From Bacteroidota bacterium (GTDB lineage Bacteria; Bacteroidota; Bacteroidia; NS11-12g; UBA9320), in contig JABIUV010000014.1 in NCBI GenBank assembly GCA_018700895.1, positions 1 through 49,085 on the forward strand: 49,085 nt of DNA. The letters are read 5' to 3'. Each line of letters opens with the position of its first letter. The stretch's first letter is position 1. Made by a program: the position numbers and the translations under genes. The notes beneath the pieces are model-generated. The model saw only the letters and a program-made list of their open reading frames with translations, ran no database searches and had not been told where the DNA came from. This document shows positions 8,469 through 16,530 of this stretch, one piece after another.

Positions 8469-9219
8469 GCTTTTCTATAAACGCCGTTAACTCTTCAAAT
8501 TCTAGATAGGTTAAATTCTCGGGTCGCAAGGTACTAAATCGGTGTGTATTTAGTATTTCTTTTGGAATAATAGAGGCGAGGCCATTGCTTAGGGTTTTGC
8601 GTCGCATCCCAAATGCCGTTTTTACCACTCGCTTGAGCAGCTTGGGGTCGCACTTCCATGGATGAATTACACGGGTGGCTGTTACCACGATGCTATTTAC
8701 TTGCGGTGGTGGGTTAAATGCCTCTGGACCAAGCTTCATTACGGTCTCTACTTTGTAATAAAATGGGGTGAGTACGCTGAGTATGCCATATTCTTTTTTG
8801 TCTTTGGGCTGAGCCACAAGTCGTACGCCCATCTCATACTGAAACATCCCTACCCACTGTTCTATGAGGTCGGTGTTTTCTATGATTTTAAAAACGATTT
8901 GGGACGAAATATTGTAAGGAAAGTTTCCAATGAGGCTAAAAGGTTGGGTGTAGTAGTCTAGCAGATTTACCTTTAGAAAATCAGCCTTGATAAGTTCTAT
9001 CTTGGGGTAATGTTCCTTCAAATAGGTGGCGGCCTCAGGGTCTATTTCTACAGCTCTAAAACGCTTGGCCTCGTGGAGCATGAATTGGGTGATAATTCCC
9101 ATCCCAGGGCCTATTTCCAGCACATCTTGTTGAGAGATGTCTCCGAGGCCATTTACAATGGTTTGGGCTGTCTCGTTACTCGTGAGGAAATGTTGTCCGA
9201 AGTGTTTTTTAGCTTTCAA
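8455..9219 (-). CDS. rsmA: 16S rRNA dimethyladenosine transferase RsmA (KsgA)
   Basis: Dimethylates two adjacent adenosines in the 3' helix of 16S rRNA using S-adenosylmethionine. The SAM-binding motif is DVLEIGPGMGIITQ, the acidic ribose-binding motif follows as FRAVEIDPEA, and the catalytic motif IV is NFPYNIS. The C-terminal helical domain contains AFGMRRKTLSNGL. The open frame extends up to 9309, but that would add 30 residues unlike the family and overlap the toxin gene by 94 nt. A TTG at 9219 gives MKAKKHFGQHFL, the expected KsgA N-terminus, a 254-residue protein, and a TTGA overlap with the toxin stop. I therefore choose TTG 9219, though an unusual start codon leaves some doubt. Confidence 0.92.
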   Translation of the reverse strand: MKAKKHFGQHFLTSNETAQTIVNGLGDISQQDVLEIGPGMGIITQFMLHEAKRFRAVEIDPEAATYLKEHYPKIELIKADFLKVNLLDYYTQPFSLIGNFPYNISSQIVFKIIENTDLIEQWVGMFQYEMGVRLVAQPKDKKEYGILSVLTPFYYKVETVMKLGPEAFNPPPQVNSIVVTATRVIHPWKCDPKLLKRVVKTAFGMRRKTLSNGLASIIPKEILNTHRFSTLRPENLTYLEFEELTAFIEKHVSH

Positions 9220-9515
9220 GGTTGGTTTGTTAGATTGTTTGGGTCTTGCCGAGCGTCTAGCATAGCTTCTACCAATAAAGTGTTTGGGATCAATGAGTTG
9301 AGCAACCAATATTCTCTCACTCGCAGGTAGTAAGTATCTATGGTAAGTTGTTTTTTAATACTTGGGTTTTGGGCGACAAACTTCAATTCTGCGATAATCT
9401 CTTTTTCTAATTTACTCCGAAAGCTCAGGCTTTTATTGCAATAAAACCAATAGGCTAGAATATCTTTTTTCTGGTCTATGGCTTCTCCGGTCCATTTTAT
9501 AGTTAGTTTAACCAT
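9216..9515 (-). CDS. RelE/ParE-type toxin of a toxin-antitoxin pair
   Basis: 99-residue protein with the size and pattern of the RelE/ParE toxin fold: beta strand MVKLTIKW, two helices with an acidic/basic pattern (AIDQKKDILAYW and KLEKEIIAELKFVAQNP), and a C-terminal sheet with YYLRVREYWLL ending LDARQDPNNL, like the family ending (R-Q-x-P). Such toxins usually cleave mRNA on the ribosome or poison gyrase; which applies here is unknown. The start lies 13 nt inside the preceding antitoxin gene, and the TGA overlaps the probable TTG start of rsmA. No frame damage is seen. Confidence 0.75.
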   Translation of the reverse strand: MVKLTIKWTGEAIDQKKDILAYWFYCNKSLSFRSKLEKEIIAELKFVAQNPSIKKQLTIDTYYLRVREYWLLNSLIPNTLLVEAMLDARQDPNNLTNQP

Positions 9516-9808
9516 TCCATAGTCTCTTTATGAACTATATCATTGTCTACGACTTCTCCTCGTGAGGCTTTCTCTTTAATTGTGCTAAGTTTTCTGGCTA
9601 TTGCTGGATGTTCAATGTATTGGAGCAACATTTCTCGTTCATCTTGTTCCTTCATATATTCTACCACAGGATCATTTGCTGAGTTATCATTTCTCTCATT
9701 TGGTGCATAGGCCTTGTATGTGGTAAGCAGAGTCTCTATTCTTATTAGTGCCGCTTCGTCCGTAATTCGTGCTGTTAATTCTAGTTTTTTGGCTGCCAAG
9801 TGGTCCAT
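9503..9808 (-). CDS. Antitoxin partner of the RelE/ParE-like toxin
   Basis: 101-residue, charged, mostly helical protein. The beginning (MDHLAAKKLELTARITDEAALIRIETLLTTY, abbreviated here to its first 20 residues MDHLAAKKLELTARITDEAA) resembles the N-terminus of Bacteroidota antitoxins that precede RelE/ParE toxins. The C-terminal half is acidic, as expected for a toxin-neutralising tail. It starts 14 nt after the lpxK stop and overlaps the toxin start by 13 nt, the standard antitoxin-first order. The assignment rests more on position and size than on a recognisable DNA-binding motif. Confidence 0.65.
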   Translation of the reverse strand: MDHLAAKKLELTARITDEAALIRIETLLTTYKAYAPNERNDNSANDPVVEYMKEQDEREMLLQYIEHPAIARKLSTIKEKASRGEVVDNDIVHKETMEWLN

Positions 9809-9822
9809 TAAGTCAAAAGTAA

Positions 9823-10785
9823 TTATTTATTCTCGACTTTTCGTTTTAGCCAAGAGATGAAGTTGACCACTCCCTCTATTTTATTAGTGATACTGACGTG
9901 CTTTATTTTCTCGTAACCTTCAAGCTGTTTTATCTTCATCCAGTCCTTTTCTGTACACACTAACGTTGCACCTTTTGCCAAACCTCTCAGTTCCTCTAGG
10001 TCATTTTGGCTGTATGAATAGTGGTCCTTATATCCCTTAAAACCCCATAAGTCATACTGAGAAGCCAAGTGCTTAGCAAAGACATCATTTTTAGCCAAAC
10101 CACTAAATCCAAAGATGGGGCCGTCTATTTTGGTGTCTGAATATTGGATGGTAGAATAAAACTTAGGCTCGTCACCATAATTTATTGAGACATAACCCGA
10201 TGGACACTTGGTGTAGATGGTTGCATCTGCCCTTTTGGCACCGCGTCTACTTTCGCGTAGTCTCCCTACAGGCATTAGGTAATCTTGAAAGTATGGATTT
10301 TCACAAGTGCTTAGTAAAATTTGCACTAATGGCTTAATAGCTCGATGCTGAAAAGCATCATCCAAGAGTATGAGATTGGTTTCGGGTCGTTCCTTTAATA
10401 TTCGATGTACTCCTGCTACTCTATCCTCGCATACGGCTACCGCTATTTCATTAAATTTTGTCTTGATTTGAAGCGGTTCATCACCTGTTTCGGTAGGTGA
10501 CAAATGCGGCTCTACCCAACGAAAGCCTTTGGTTTTTCGTCCGTACCCTCTGCTCAGTGTGGCTATAGTGTACTCGCTTTTTAGTTCTCTTATTAGATAT
10601 TCCACCATAGGAGTTTTCCCACTTCCGCCTACGGCAAGATTACCAACCGAGACTAGCGGAATGTCAAACGAAGTAGATTTTAAAAAACCCACATCATAGC
10701 ACCAATTGCGTATGCTAGTAATGAGCCAATAGATGGCTGCCAGCGGAAGGAGTAATATTGAATAGTGAATATTGATAGGTTGCAA
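9823..10785 (-). CDS. lpxK: Tetraacyldisaccharide 4'-kinase LpxK
   Basis: Inner-membrane-associated kinase that phosphorylates the lipid A disaccharide precursor at the 4' position. The 320-residue protein has an N-terminal hydrophobic segment (SILLLPLAAIYWLITSI), then the LpxK hallmark DIPLVSVGNLAVGGSGKTP containing the P-loop, followed by LSRGYGRK, TGDEPLQI and LDDAFQHR. The start is a TTG at 10785; no ATG or GTG fits the expected N-terminus, and a TTTCTTTG box overlaps this point, so the true start is slightly uncertain. It is the first gene of the (-) strand unit that includes the toxin-antitoxin pair and rsmA. Confidence 0.93.
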   Translation of the reverse strand: MQPINIHYSILLLPLAAIYWLITSIRNWCYDVGFLKSTSFDIPLVSVGNLAVGGSGKTPMVEYLIRELKSEYTIATLSRGYGRKTKGFRWVEPHLSPTETGDEPLQIKTKFNEIAVAVCEDRVAGVHRILKERPETNLILLDDAFQHRAIKPLVQILLSTCENPYFQDYLMPVGRLRESRRGAKRADATIYTKCPSGYVSINYGDEPKFYSTIQYSDTKIDGPIFGFSGLAKNDVFAKHLASQYDLWGFKGYKDHYSYSQNDLEELRGLAKGATLVCTEKDWMKIKQLEGYEKIKHVSITNKIEGVVNFISWLKRKVENK

Positions 10786-10858
10786 AGAAAGGTGAAAGAA
10801 TTTTCTGTCTTACGGAATTAAAATTTTGTGGCTATAAATTGGGATAGTGAAAGTATGC

Positions 10859-11158
10859 CTACAGTTTTCGTCTCAATGGATTTTGCCTATTTGAGAAAAA
10901 GGAAAGAATTAAAATGTTTTCATTGGTTTGGTTTACTGAATAATAGATTGTGTTGTAATTTGGTACGACAAATTTTCGCACAGCCTTACGCTCGTCTACT
11001 TATTTACCAATAAATGGGTTAAGTTCAACTAGTTTCTCTACTTTTATTACACTGTGATGTAAAGCTATTATTTCTTTTTCTGGAAATTGGGTTTGAAGAT
11101 ATTCTATTGTAATAGTTAGTTTATTTGGTGGGTTTTTAGACCATTTAAGTACGAACAT
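10859..11158 (-). pseudogene. Inactivated RelE/ParE-type toxin gene (in-frame stop)
   Basis: From the ATG at 11158 the frame encodes a toxin-like start (MFVLKWSKN) and helices through VEKLVELNPFIGK, then meets TAA at 11000-11002. Reading on in the same frame gives the missing C-terminal half: VDERKAVRKFVVPNYN, IYYSVNQTNENILIL and SFFSNRQNPLRR, ending with TAG at 10859-10861. The complete frame has 99 sense-length codons, the normal size, with the typical ending S-F-F-x-N-R-Q-x-P. A single nonsense mutation at codon 53 therefore removes the active half of the protein. The ATG overlaps the end of the antitoxin frame by 14 nt, as in a normal toxin-antitoxin pair. Confidence 0.85.
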
Positions 11159-11430
11159 ACTTATCAAAAATTTTCATTACTTCATCATGAGGCACAGTAC
11201 GCCCAGCTTCTACGTCAGCTAACCCTCTGTTTATAGAGGCCAAGTTCAGCAGCCGAGAGTTTGGTAGACTCTTCTTTTAGTCTCAAATATTCGTTGTAAT
11301 CGTCAGATGATAACAAGACCACCCCTTTGTCTTTGCCTCTATTGGTAATGATGGTTTCCATCTCATCAGTAATTCTGTCTAGATAGTATTTCATTTCTTT
11401 TCTAAAATCTGTAAGCGTGGTTGTTATCAT
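11145..11430 (-). pseudogene. Inactivated Phd/YefM-type antitoxin gene (frameshift)
   Basis: Starts MITTTLTDFRKEMKYYLDRI, the N-terminal Phd/YefM pattern, followed by IITNRGKDKGVVLLSSDDYN. The frame as it stands ends at 11215 with LGLYKQRVS. A shift by one base near 11238-11242 restores INRGLADVEAGRTVPHDEVM and KIFDKYVRT up to a TAA at 11145-11147, which is the usual antitoxin C-terminus that binds the toxin. The toxin ATG lies inside this restored end. The DNA-binding N-terminal part could still be made; the toxin-binding tail is lost. Because the toxin partner is also broken, this is probably real decay and not a reading error. Confidence 0.83.
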
Positions 11431-11499
11431 ATCTGTATGATAATATGTACAAATTTAGTAAATTACAACCAAAGCGTCACAATCATTCAGCTCTCTCCC

Positions 11500-11507
11500 T
11501 ATCTTCG
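11500..11507 (+). promoter_or_regulatory. Probable -7 box TATCTTCG of the Nif3-like gene
   Basis: Matches TAnnTTTG except for one C. It ends 4 nt before the ATG at 11512, so transcription would start at or next to the start codon. Confidence 0.35.
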
Positions 11508-11511
11508 CCCT

Positions 11512-12609
11512 ATGCGAATAGCCGACGTCATTCATCATTTAGAAAGCATAGCACCACCTAGTTTGCAAGAAAGCTACGACAATAGCGGACTGCTGGTGGG
11601 AGAGAACACTACAGAAGTGAGCGGGGTACTTATTTCGTTGGATTGTATAGAAGCCACTGTACAAGAGGCCATAGAACAAAAGTGTAACCTCATTGTGGCA
11701 CATCACCCTATTGTTTTTGGTGGGTTAAAGCGAATTAATAATGCTAACTATGTGCAGCGTACAGTTCAACGGGCTATCAAAAATGATATTGCTATTTATG
11801 CCATACATACCAACCTAGACAATGTATACCACCAAGGAGTAAATGGAAAAATCGCCAAAAAACTAGGACTAACGAATACCCAAGTACTCGCACCCAAAAG
11901 TGGCGGATTGCTAAAACTCGTGAGCTACTGTCCCGTAAAAGATAGCAAAGCGGTACTCGAAGCACTACTTGTAGCAGGAGCAGGTCATATTGGCAACTAT
12001 TCAGAATGCTCATTTAGCACAATAGGCTACGGTACTTTTTTGCCGGGAGAAGGTGCCAACCCCACCATAGGCCAAACAGGCAAACGCGAAATGCTAGAAG
12101 AAGCTAAGATAGAAGTGATACTGCGAGACTACCAAAAAGGTAGTGTGATGAAAGCACTGAATAATGCACACCCTTATGAGGAGGTGGCGTATGAATTGTT
12201 TCCCATTATGAACGCGGACCAAGAGATAGGCAGTGGTATGATAGGCGAGTTACCAAAGGCCATGTCGGGAGATGATTTTCTGGCATATCTAAAACAGCAA
12301 ATGGAGCTTACCGTAATAAAGTACACACCTACAGACAAAGCGGTAAAAAAAGTAGCTCTGTGCGGGGGTTCTGGTCAATTTTTATTGAACTATTCAAAAC
12401 ACTCAGGAGCAGATGCTTATGTATCGTCAGACTTTAAGTATCACGAGTATTTTGATGCAGAAAGCGAAGTGATGATATGCGATATAGGCCACTACGAAAG
12501 CGAAAAATTTACTATTGATTTGTTGTATGATATTTTGAGGGAAAAATTTAGTACCTTTGCCGTCTTCAAAACAGGGCTGAACACAAACCCAGTAAACTAT
12601 TTCACATAA
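11512..12609 (+). CDS. Nif3-like dinuclear metal centre protein
   Basis: 365-residue member of the Nif3/YbgI/YqfO family, cytosolic hexameric metal-binding proteins often annotated as GTP cyclohydrolase I type 2-like, whose true reaction is unsettled. The start MRIADVIHHLESIAPPSLQE matches the family; an ATG at 11437 would add 25 unrelated residues. Metal ligands are visible in IVAHHPIVFGG (about 62-72), HTNLDNV (about 100-106) and, near the C-terminus, DIGHYESE. The middle insertion (about 130-245) with ECSFSTIGYGTFLPGEGANP and NAHPYEEVAYEL is the YqfO-type domain. The next gene follows the stop directly, a pairing commonly seen in Bacteroidota. Confidence 0.92.
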   Translation: MRIADVIHHLESIAPPSLQESYDNSGLLVGENTTEVSGVLISLDCIEATVQEAIEQKCNLIVAHHPIVFGGLKRINNANYVQRTVQRAIKNDIAIYAIHTNLDNVYHQGVNGKIAKKLGLTNTQVLAPKSGGLLKLVSYCPVKDSKAVLEALLVAGAGHIGNYSECSFSTIGYGTFLPGEGANPTIGQTGKREMLEEAKIEVILRDYQKGSVMKALNNAHPYEEVAYELFPIMNADQEIGSGMIGELPKAMSGDDFLAYLKQQMELTVIKYTPTDKAVKKVALCGGSGQFLLNYSKHSGADAYVSSDFKYHEYFDAESEVMICDIGHYESEKFTIDLLYDILREKFSTFAVFKTGLNTNPVNYFT

Positions 12610-13401
12610 ATGGCAGCAAAAACAATCGCACAGAAACTCGAGAAACTTTACAAACTCCAAACTATTGATACCCGTTTAGATCAGCTTAGAGCCGTACGTG
12701 GGGAACTACCTATGGAGGTTGCCGATCTTGAAGATGAATTAATTGGTCTGAATACAAGACTTACCAATTTCAAAACCGAGATTGATACCTTTAACGAGCA
12801 GATAGTAGCTAATAGAGAGCAAATCAGAACATCTACTGAGCTCATCAGAAAGTACAAAGCACAGCTAGACAATGTGAAAAATAACCGTGAGTTTGATGCA
12901 TTGAACAAAGAGGTTGAAATACAAGATCTAACAATCCAAGCCGCTGAGAAAAAAATAGGTGAAGTTGAGCGTTCTATCAAACTTAAAGAAGAGTTGATAG
13001 ATGAAGTTCAAACCCGCCTGAGTGAACGTGAGAATGATCTCGAAAATAAGAAAAAAGAACTTGAAGAGATCACCGCAGAAACTGAAAAGGAAGAAGCCTC
13101 TATAACTGCAGAAAAAGAAAAAGCAAAAGAGTCTGTAGATGACAAGCTTATTAAAGCCTACCACAGAATTCGTTCAAATTTCAGAAATGGAATCGCAGTA
13201 GCCCCTATATTGAGAGCAGCTTGCGGAGGTTGTTTTGCTAAAGTACCACCTCAATTACAATCAGATATTCGTCAATCGAAAAAAATCGTAATTTGCGAAG
13301 CGTGCGGACGTATACAGATAGACGCTCGTATGGCTGGTATAGAAGAGCATGTGGAAGAAGAAAAACCAAAACCTAAAAGAAGAGCAGTCCGTAAGAAATA
13401 A
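12610..13401 (+). CDS. C4-type zinc-ribbon coiled-coil protein (DUF164-like)
   Basis: 263-residue protein with a long, highly charged coiled coil (about residues 30-180; LEDELIGLN through ETEKEEASITAEKEK) and a C-terminal zinc ribbon with two Cys pairs, CGGC (about 210-213) and CEAC (about 233-236). A basic tail KPKPKRRAVRKK follows. This layout matches the CT398/DUF164 family, thought to bind nucleic acid or act in RNA or flagellum-unrelated assembly; the function is not established. It starts immediately after the Nif3-like stop, so the two are co-transcribed. Its 3' end overlaps the next reading frame by 53 nt. Confidence 0.88.
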   Translation: MAAKTIAQKLEKLYKLQTIDTRLDQLRAVRGELPMEVADLEDELIGLNTRLTNFKTEIDTFNEQIVANREQIRTSTELIRKYKAQLDNVKNNREFDALNKEVEIQDLTIQAAEKKIGEVERSIKLKEELIDEVQTRLSERENDLENKKKELEEITAETEKEEASITAEKEKAKESVDDKLIKAYHRIRSNFRNGIAVAPILRAACGGCFAKVPPQLQSDIRQSKKIVICEACGRIQIDARMAGIEEHVEEEKPKPKRRAVRKK

Positions 13402-14887
13402 GCTCATCAGGTTTTATATACTTTTCTTTTTCCTATGTAGTGCCATCCACGCCAATGCGGAACACTCCTTTTGTTTTAATCAAAATTTATTATTAGCTCA
13501 ACAGCAGAATTATGAGCTGAGACTAGATAGAGCTCGCACCATATTAGTCGAGCAACAATCGCTAGATGTAGATAATAGTGCCGTGCACTACTTGCTTCAT
13601 CTCAACGCTTTTTTGAAAGCATTTATCACTGAAGAGCAGATAGACTATATAGCATATCGCAAGGTGCAGGATGCTGCATTGTTGCATTATGAGCAACTTC
13701 CCGACACCTTGGCTTTTAAGCGTTTTGCTCAGTCAGATGCCTATTTCTTTTCGGCTACGCTCAAAATCAAGTATGAAGAGTTTTATGGTGCTGCACGCGA
13801 TGTGAATAAGGCCAACAATCTTATCAATGAGAACCAGGAGTTATTCCCTGACTTTTTACCTAATAACAAAACTCGTGGTATTTTGAAAATATACCTTAGT
13901 ACGGTGCCAGATAATTACGCTTGGGTCGTTAAAATGCTTGGTATTCAAGGTGATTTGTCTGAAGGACTACAGTTGCTCAAAGACTTAGCTCAAACCAATG
14001 CAGATACAGGCTATTTAAAATACCTTTCACGAGAGGCGGCATACTTCTATTCTTTTTCACTGTTACATATCGCCAAACGGCCCGCCAAGGCTTGGAGTGA
14101 AACACTTAGGTGCACTGGCGATTATCGTACCAATCTTATGAGTACTTACCTCAGAAGTACCATGGCTATGAAACTCAGCAAAAATGATTTGGCTATTGAT
14201 ATGCTAGAACTTAGGCCTACAAGCAAAGAGTTTGAACGTTTTTATTATCTAGACTACCTATTAGGTGTTGCCAAGCTAAATAAGCTTGATGTTACAAGCA
14301 TTTTGGATTTACATAAGTTCAAAACAAATTTCAAAGGCAGAAATTATGTGAAAAGTTGCCTGATGAAAATGAGCTGGTACTATACCATTACCGGTAATGA
14401 TATAAAAGCAAAGGAGTATCAAACCGCGATAAGCAAACAAGGCTACAACTTAAATGAAGATGATAAACAGGCGGTGCTTTTTGGTAATAAGGAACTGCCC
14501 CATAAGATACTGCTTAAAGCCCGCCTGCTTTATGATGGAGGTTATACCGCTCAAGCCTCACAAGTCATTGGGAGTATAGACCCAAAAAAACTACATAGTC
14601 GTCAACTTAAGGCTGAATACTGCTATCGTAGAGGACGCATACTTGAGAAAGACGAAAAAACAGATAAGGCTCTAAAGCTATACGAGGCGTGTTCCTTATA
14701 CGGTATAGATAGTGAAGAGTATTACGCGGCCTATGCAAGCATATATCTAGGTGATTACTACTTGAAACAAGGGGATAAAACAGAGGCTAAGAAATTCTAC
14801 GAACGTGCACTCACCTTCAAGAACAATAAGGAGTACACCGGTTCTATAAATCAGCGAGCCAAAACAGGCCTCTCAAGACTAAAATAG
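13349..14887 (+). CDS. Exported TPR-repeat protein of unknown function
   Basis: 512 codons from the only in-frame ATG. That start lies inside the zinc-ribbon gene and gives a basic leader of about 20 residues before the hydrophobic core FYILFFFLCSAIHANA, which looks like a Sec signal peptide. A shorter start near residue 15 would look more natural, but no ATG, GTG or TTG is present there. The mature part is helical, with tetratricopeptide-like units towards the C-terminus (AEYCYRRGRILEKDEKTDKA, then YAAYASIYLGDYYLKQGDKT). Probably periplasmic. No enzyme motif is seen. Confidence 0.75.
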   Translation: MWKKKNQNLKEEQSVRNKLIRFYILFFFLCSAIHANAEHSFCFNQNLLLAQQQNYELRLDRARTILVEQQSLDVDNSAVHYLLHLNAFLKAFITEEQIDYIAYRKVQDAALLHYEQLPDTLAFKRFAQSDAYFFSATLKIKYEEFYGAARDVNKANNLINENQELFPDFLPNNKTRGILKIYLSTVPDNYAWVVKMLGIQGDLSEGLQLLKDLAQTNADTGYLKYLSREAAYFYSFSLLHIAKRPAKAWSETLRCTGDYRTNLMSTYLRSTMAMKLSKNDLAIDMLELRPTSKEFERFYYLDYLLGVAKLNKLDVTSILDLHKFKTNFKGRNYVKSCLMKMSWYYTITGNDIKAKEYQTAISKQGYNLNEDDKQAVLFGNKELPHKILLKARLLYDGGYTAQASQVIGSIDPKKLHSRQLKAEYCYRRGRILEKDEKTDKALKLYEACSLYGIDSEEYYAAYASIYLGDYYLKQGDKTEAKKFYERALTFKNNKEYTGSINQRAKTGLSRLK

Positions 14888-14970
14888 AATCTTGGGATAA
14901 TTCACGTCAAAAGCTATTCGGCTTCCAGTCTTAGTTCAAATAGTAATGTAAGATTTGGCCTATTTCAGCG

Positions 14971-14978
14971 TATTTTTG
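14971..14978 (+). promoter_or_regulatory. -7 promoter box TATTTTTG of gltX
   Basis: Exact TAnnTTTG match 22 nt before the gltX ATG. It implies a short leader of roughly 17 nt. A TTTG lies 13 nt further upstream, closer than the usual -33 spacing. Confidence 0.5.
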
Positions 14979-15000
14979 CACCCTAAATAATCAGACCAAA

Positions 15001-16530
15001 ATGAGCGATAGACCTGTAAGAGTGCGTTTCGCACCAAGCCCTACCGGACCTCTTCATATAGGAGGAGTACGAACAGCATTGTACAATTATTTGTATGCAC
15101 GACAGTACGGAGGAAAGTTTTTGCTGCGTATAGAGGATACGGACCAAAAACGTTTTGTACAAGGAGCAGAGGAATATATTAATCAGAGTTTGGCTTGGTT
15201 GGGGATAGATATAGATGAAGGTGTAGTAGAAGGTGGAAATTTTGGTCCTTATAAGCAAAGTGAACGAATGGATAAGTATGCCACCTATGCTGAGCAATTA
15301 GTAAATGATGGATTCGCTTATTACGCATTTGATACGCCCGATGAGCTCAATGAGATGCGGGCTAAGCTGGAGGCGAATAATATGAGTGCTAAGTATGATG
15401 CTACATCGCGTATGAGTATGAAAAACTCATTAACTTTAAGTGAAGATGACGTGAAGGAGAGAATGGAAAGAGGGGATAAGTACATCGTCCGTATAAAGCT
15501 ACCAAGAAATAAAGAAATACGTTTTCACGACGAGATACGTGGCTGGATAGTATTCAATAGCAGCCAGTTAGACGACAAAGTTCTGCTCAAGGAAGATGGA
15601 TTACCAACATACCACCTTGCTAATATAGTAGACGATCACTTGATGGAAATAAGCCACGTGATACGGGGCGAAGAGTGGTTGCCAAGTGCTCCTTTACACG
15701 TGATGCTTTATAGATACTTAGGGTGGGAAGATACAATGCCCAAGTTTGCTCACTTACCACTAATACTAAAGCCGGATGGTAAAGGCAAATTAAGTAAGCG
15801 TGATGGCGATAGATTAGGATTTCCTGTATTCCCGTTAGAGTGGAAATCTCCCGAGGGTGAGATAAGCAGTGGTTATAGAGAAAGTGGATATATGCCTGCT
15901 GCTGTAGTGAATATGCTCGCTATGCTAGGCTGGCATCCGTCTGATAATCAGGAACTATTTACGATAGAGGAACTCATACAGACATTTAGTCTGGAACGAG
16001 TGAGCAAAAGTGGTGCTAAGTTTGATATGGATAAGTCCAAGTGGTACAATCACCAATTCTTGATGAAGGCAAGTAGTCAGGAACTGCGTGCAATGGTAGC
16101 AGATGCTGTGACCGATGTTCATACAAGTAGAGGGGAAGCTTACCTGCTCAAGGTGCTTGATATGCTTAAGGAAAAAGTAAGCTTTGCGAATGAGATTTTG
16201 CCACTAGGACAGTACTTCTTTGCATCTCCTGCGGCGTATGATAAGAAGGTACAACGTAAGAAGTGGAAGGGCGAGGTGCCTACCCATATTGCAAATTATA
16301 TAAATGGACTGCTAGAAGGTAATCATGACAATGCAGAAGCGATGGAATCTTATTTGCAAACCTATGCAAACGAACAAGGTGTCGGCAAGGGAACGCTTAT
16401 GCAACCATTACGTTGGGCCGTAACCGGTCAAGCCGGGGGTCCTCCTATCTTCGAAATGCTGGAGCTACTAGGCTTAGAGGAAATAAAACAACGATTACAG
16501 ATAGTTGCGGAGAAAGTTCCGCAAGCTTAA
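15001..16530 (+). CDS. gltX: Glutamate--tRNA ligase
   Basis: Class I aminoacyl-tRNA synthetase of 509 residues that charges tRNA-Glu. The HIGH signature is in FAPSPTGPLHIGGVRTALYN (about 9-28) and the KMSKS loop is KLSKRDGDRLG (about 263-273). The Rossmann domain, the tRNA-binding domain and a helical anticodon-binding C-terminal domain are all present. Length and N-terminus are normal. No CxCxCxYH-type zinc site is seen. The stop overlaps the stop of the convergent rnc gene: the two genes share the palindromic bases TTAA. Confidence 0.96.
   Translation: MSDRPVRVRFAPSPTGPLHIGGVRTALYNYLYARQYGGKFLLRIEDTDQKRFVQGAEEYINQSLAWLGIDIDEGVVEGGNFGPYKQSERMDKYATYAEQLVNDGFAYYAFDTPDELNEMRAKLEANNMSAKYDATSRMSMKNSLTLSEDDVKERMERGDKYIVRIKLPRNKEIRFHDEIRGWIVFNSSQLDDKVLLKEDGLPTYHLANIVDDHLMEISHVIRGEEWLPSAPLHVMLYRYLGWEDTMPKFAHLPLILKPDGKGKLSKRDGDRLGFPVFPLEWKSPEGEISSGYRESGYMPAAVVNMLAMLGWHPSDNQELFTIEELIQTFSLERVSKSGAKFDMDKSKWYNHQFLMKASSQELRAMVADAVTDVHTSRGEAYLLKVLDMLKEKVSFANEILPLGQYFFASPAAYDKKVQRKKWKGEVPTHIANYINGLLEGNHDNAEAMESYLQTYANEQGVGKGTLMQPLRWAVTGQAGGPPIFEMLELLGLEEIKQRLQIVAEKVPQA

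Noticed and set aside
10828-11013. Plus-strand frame of 61 codons beside lpxK
   Set aside because: It is the complement of the broken toxin gene, whose minus-strand translation is clearly family-like; the plus-strand translation has no protein-like character.
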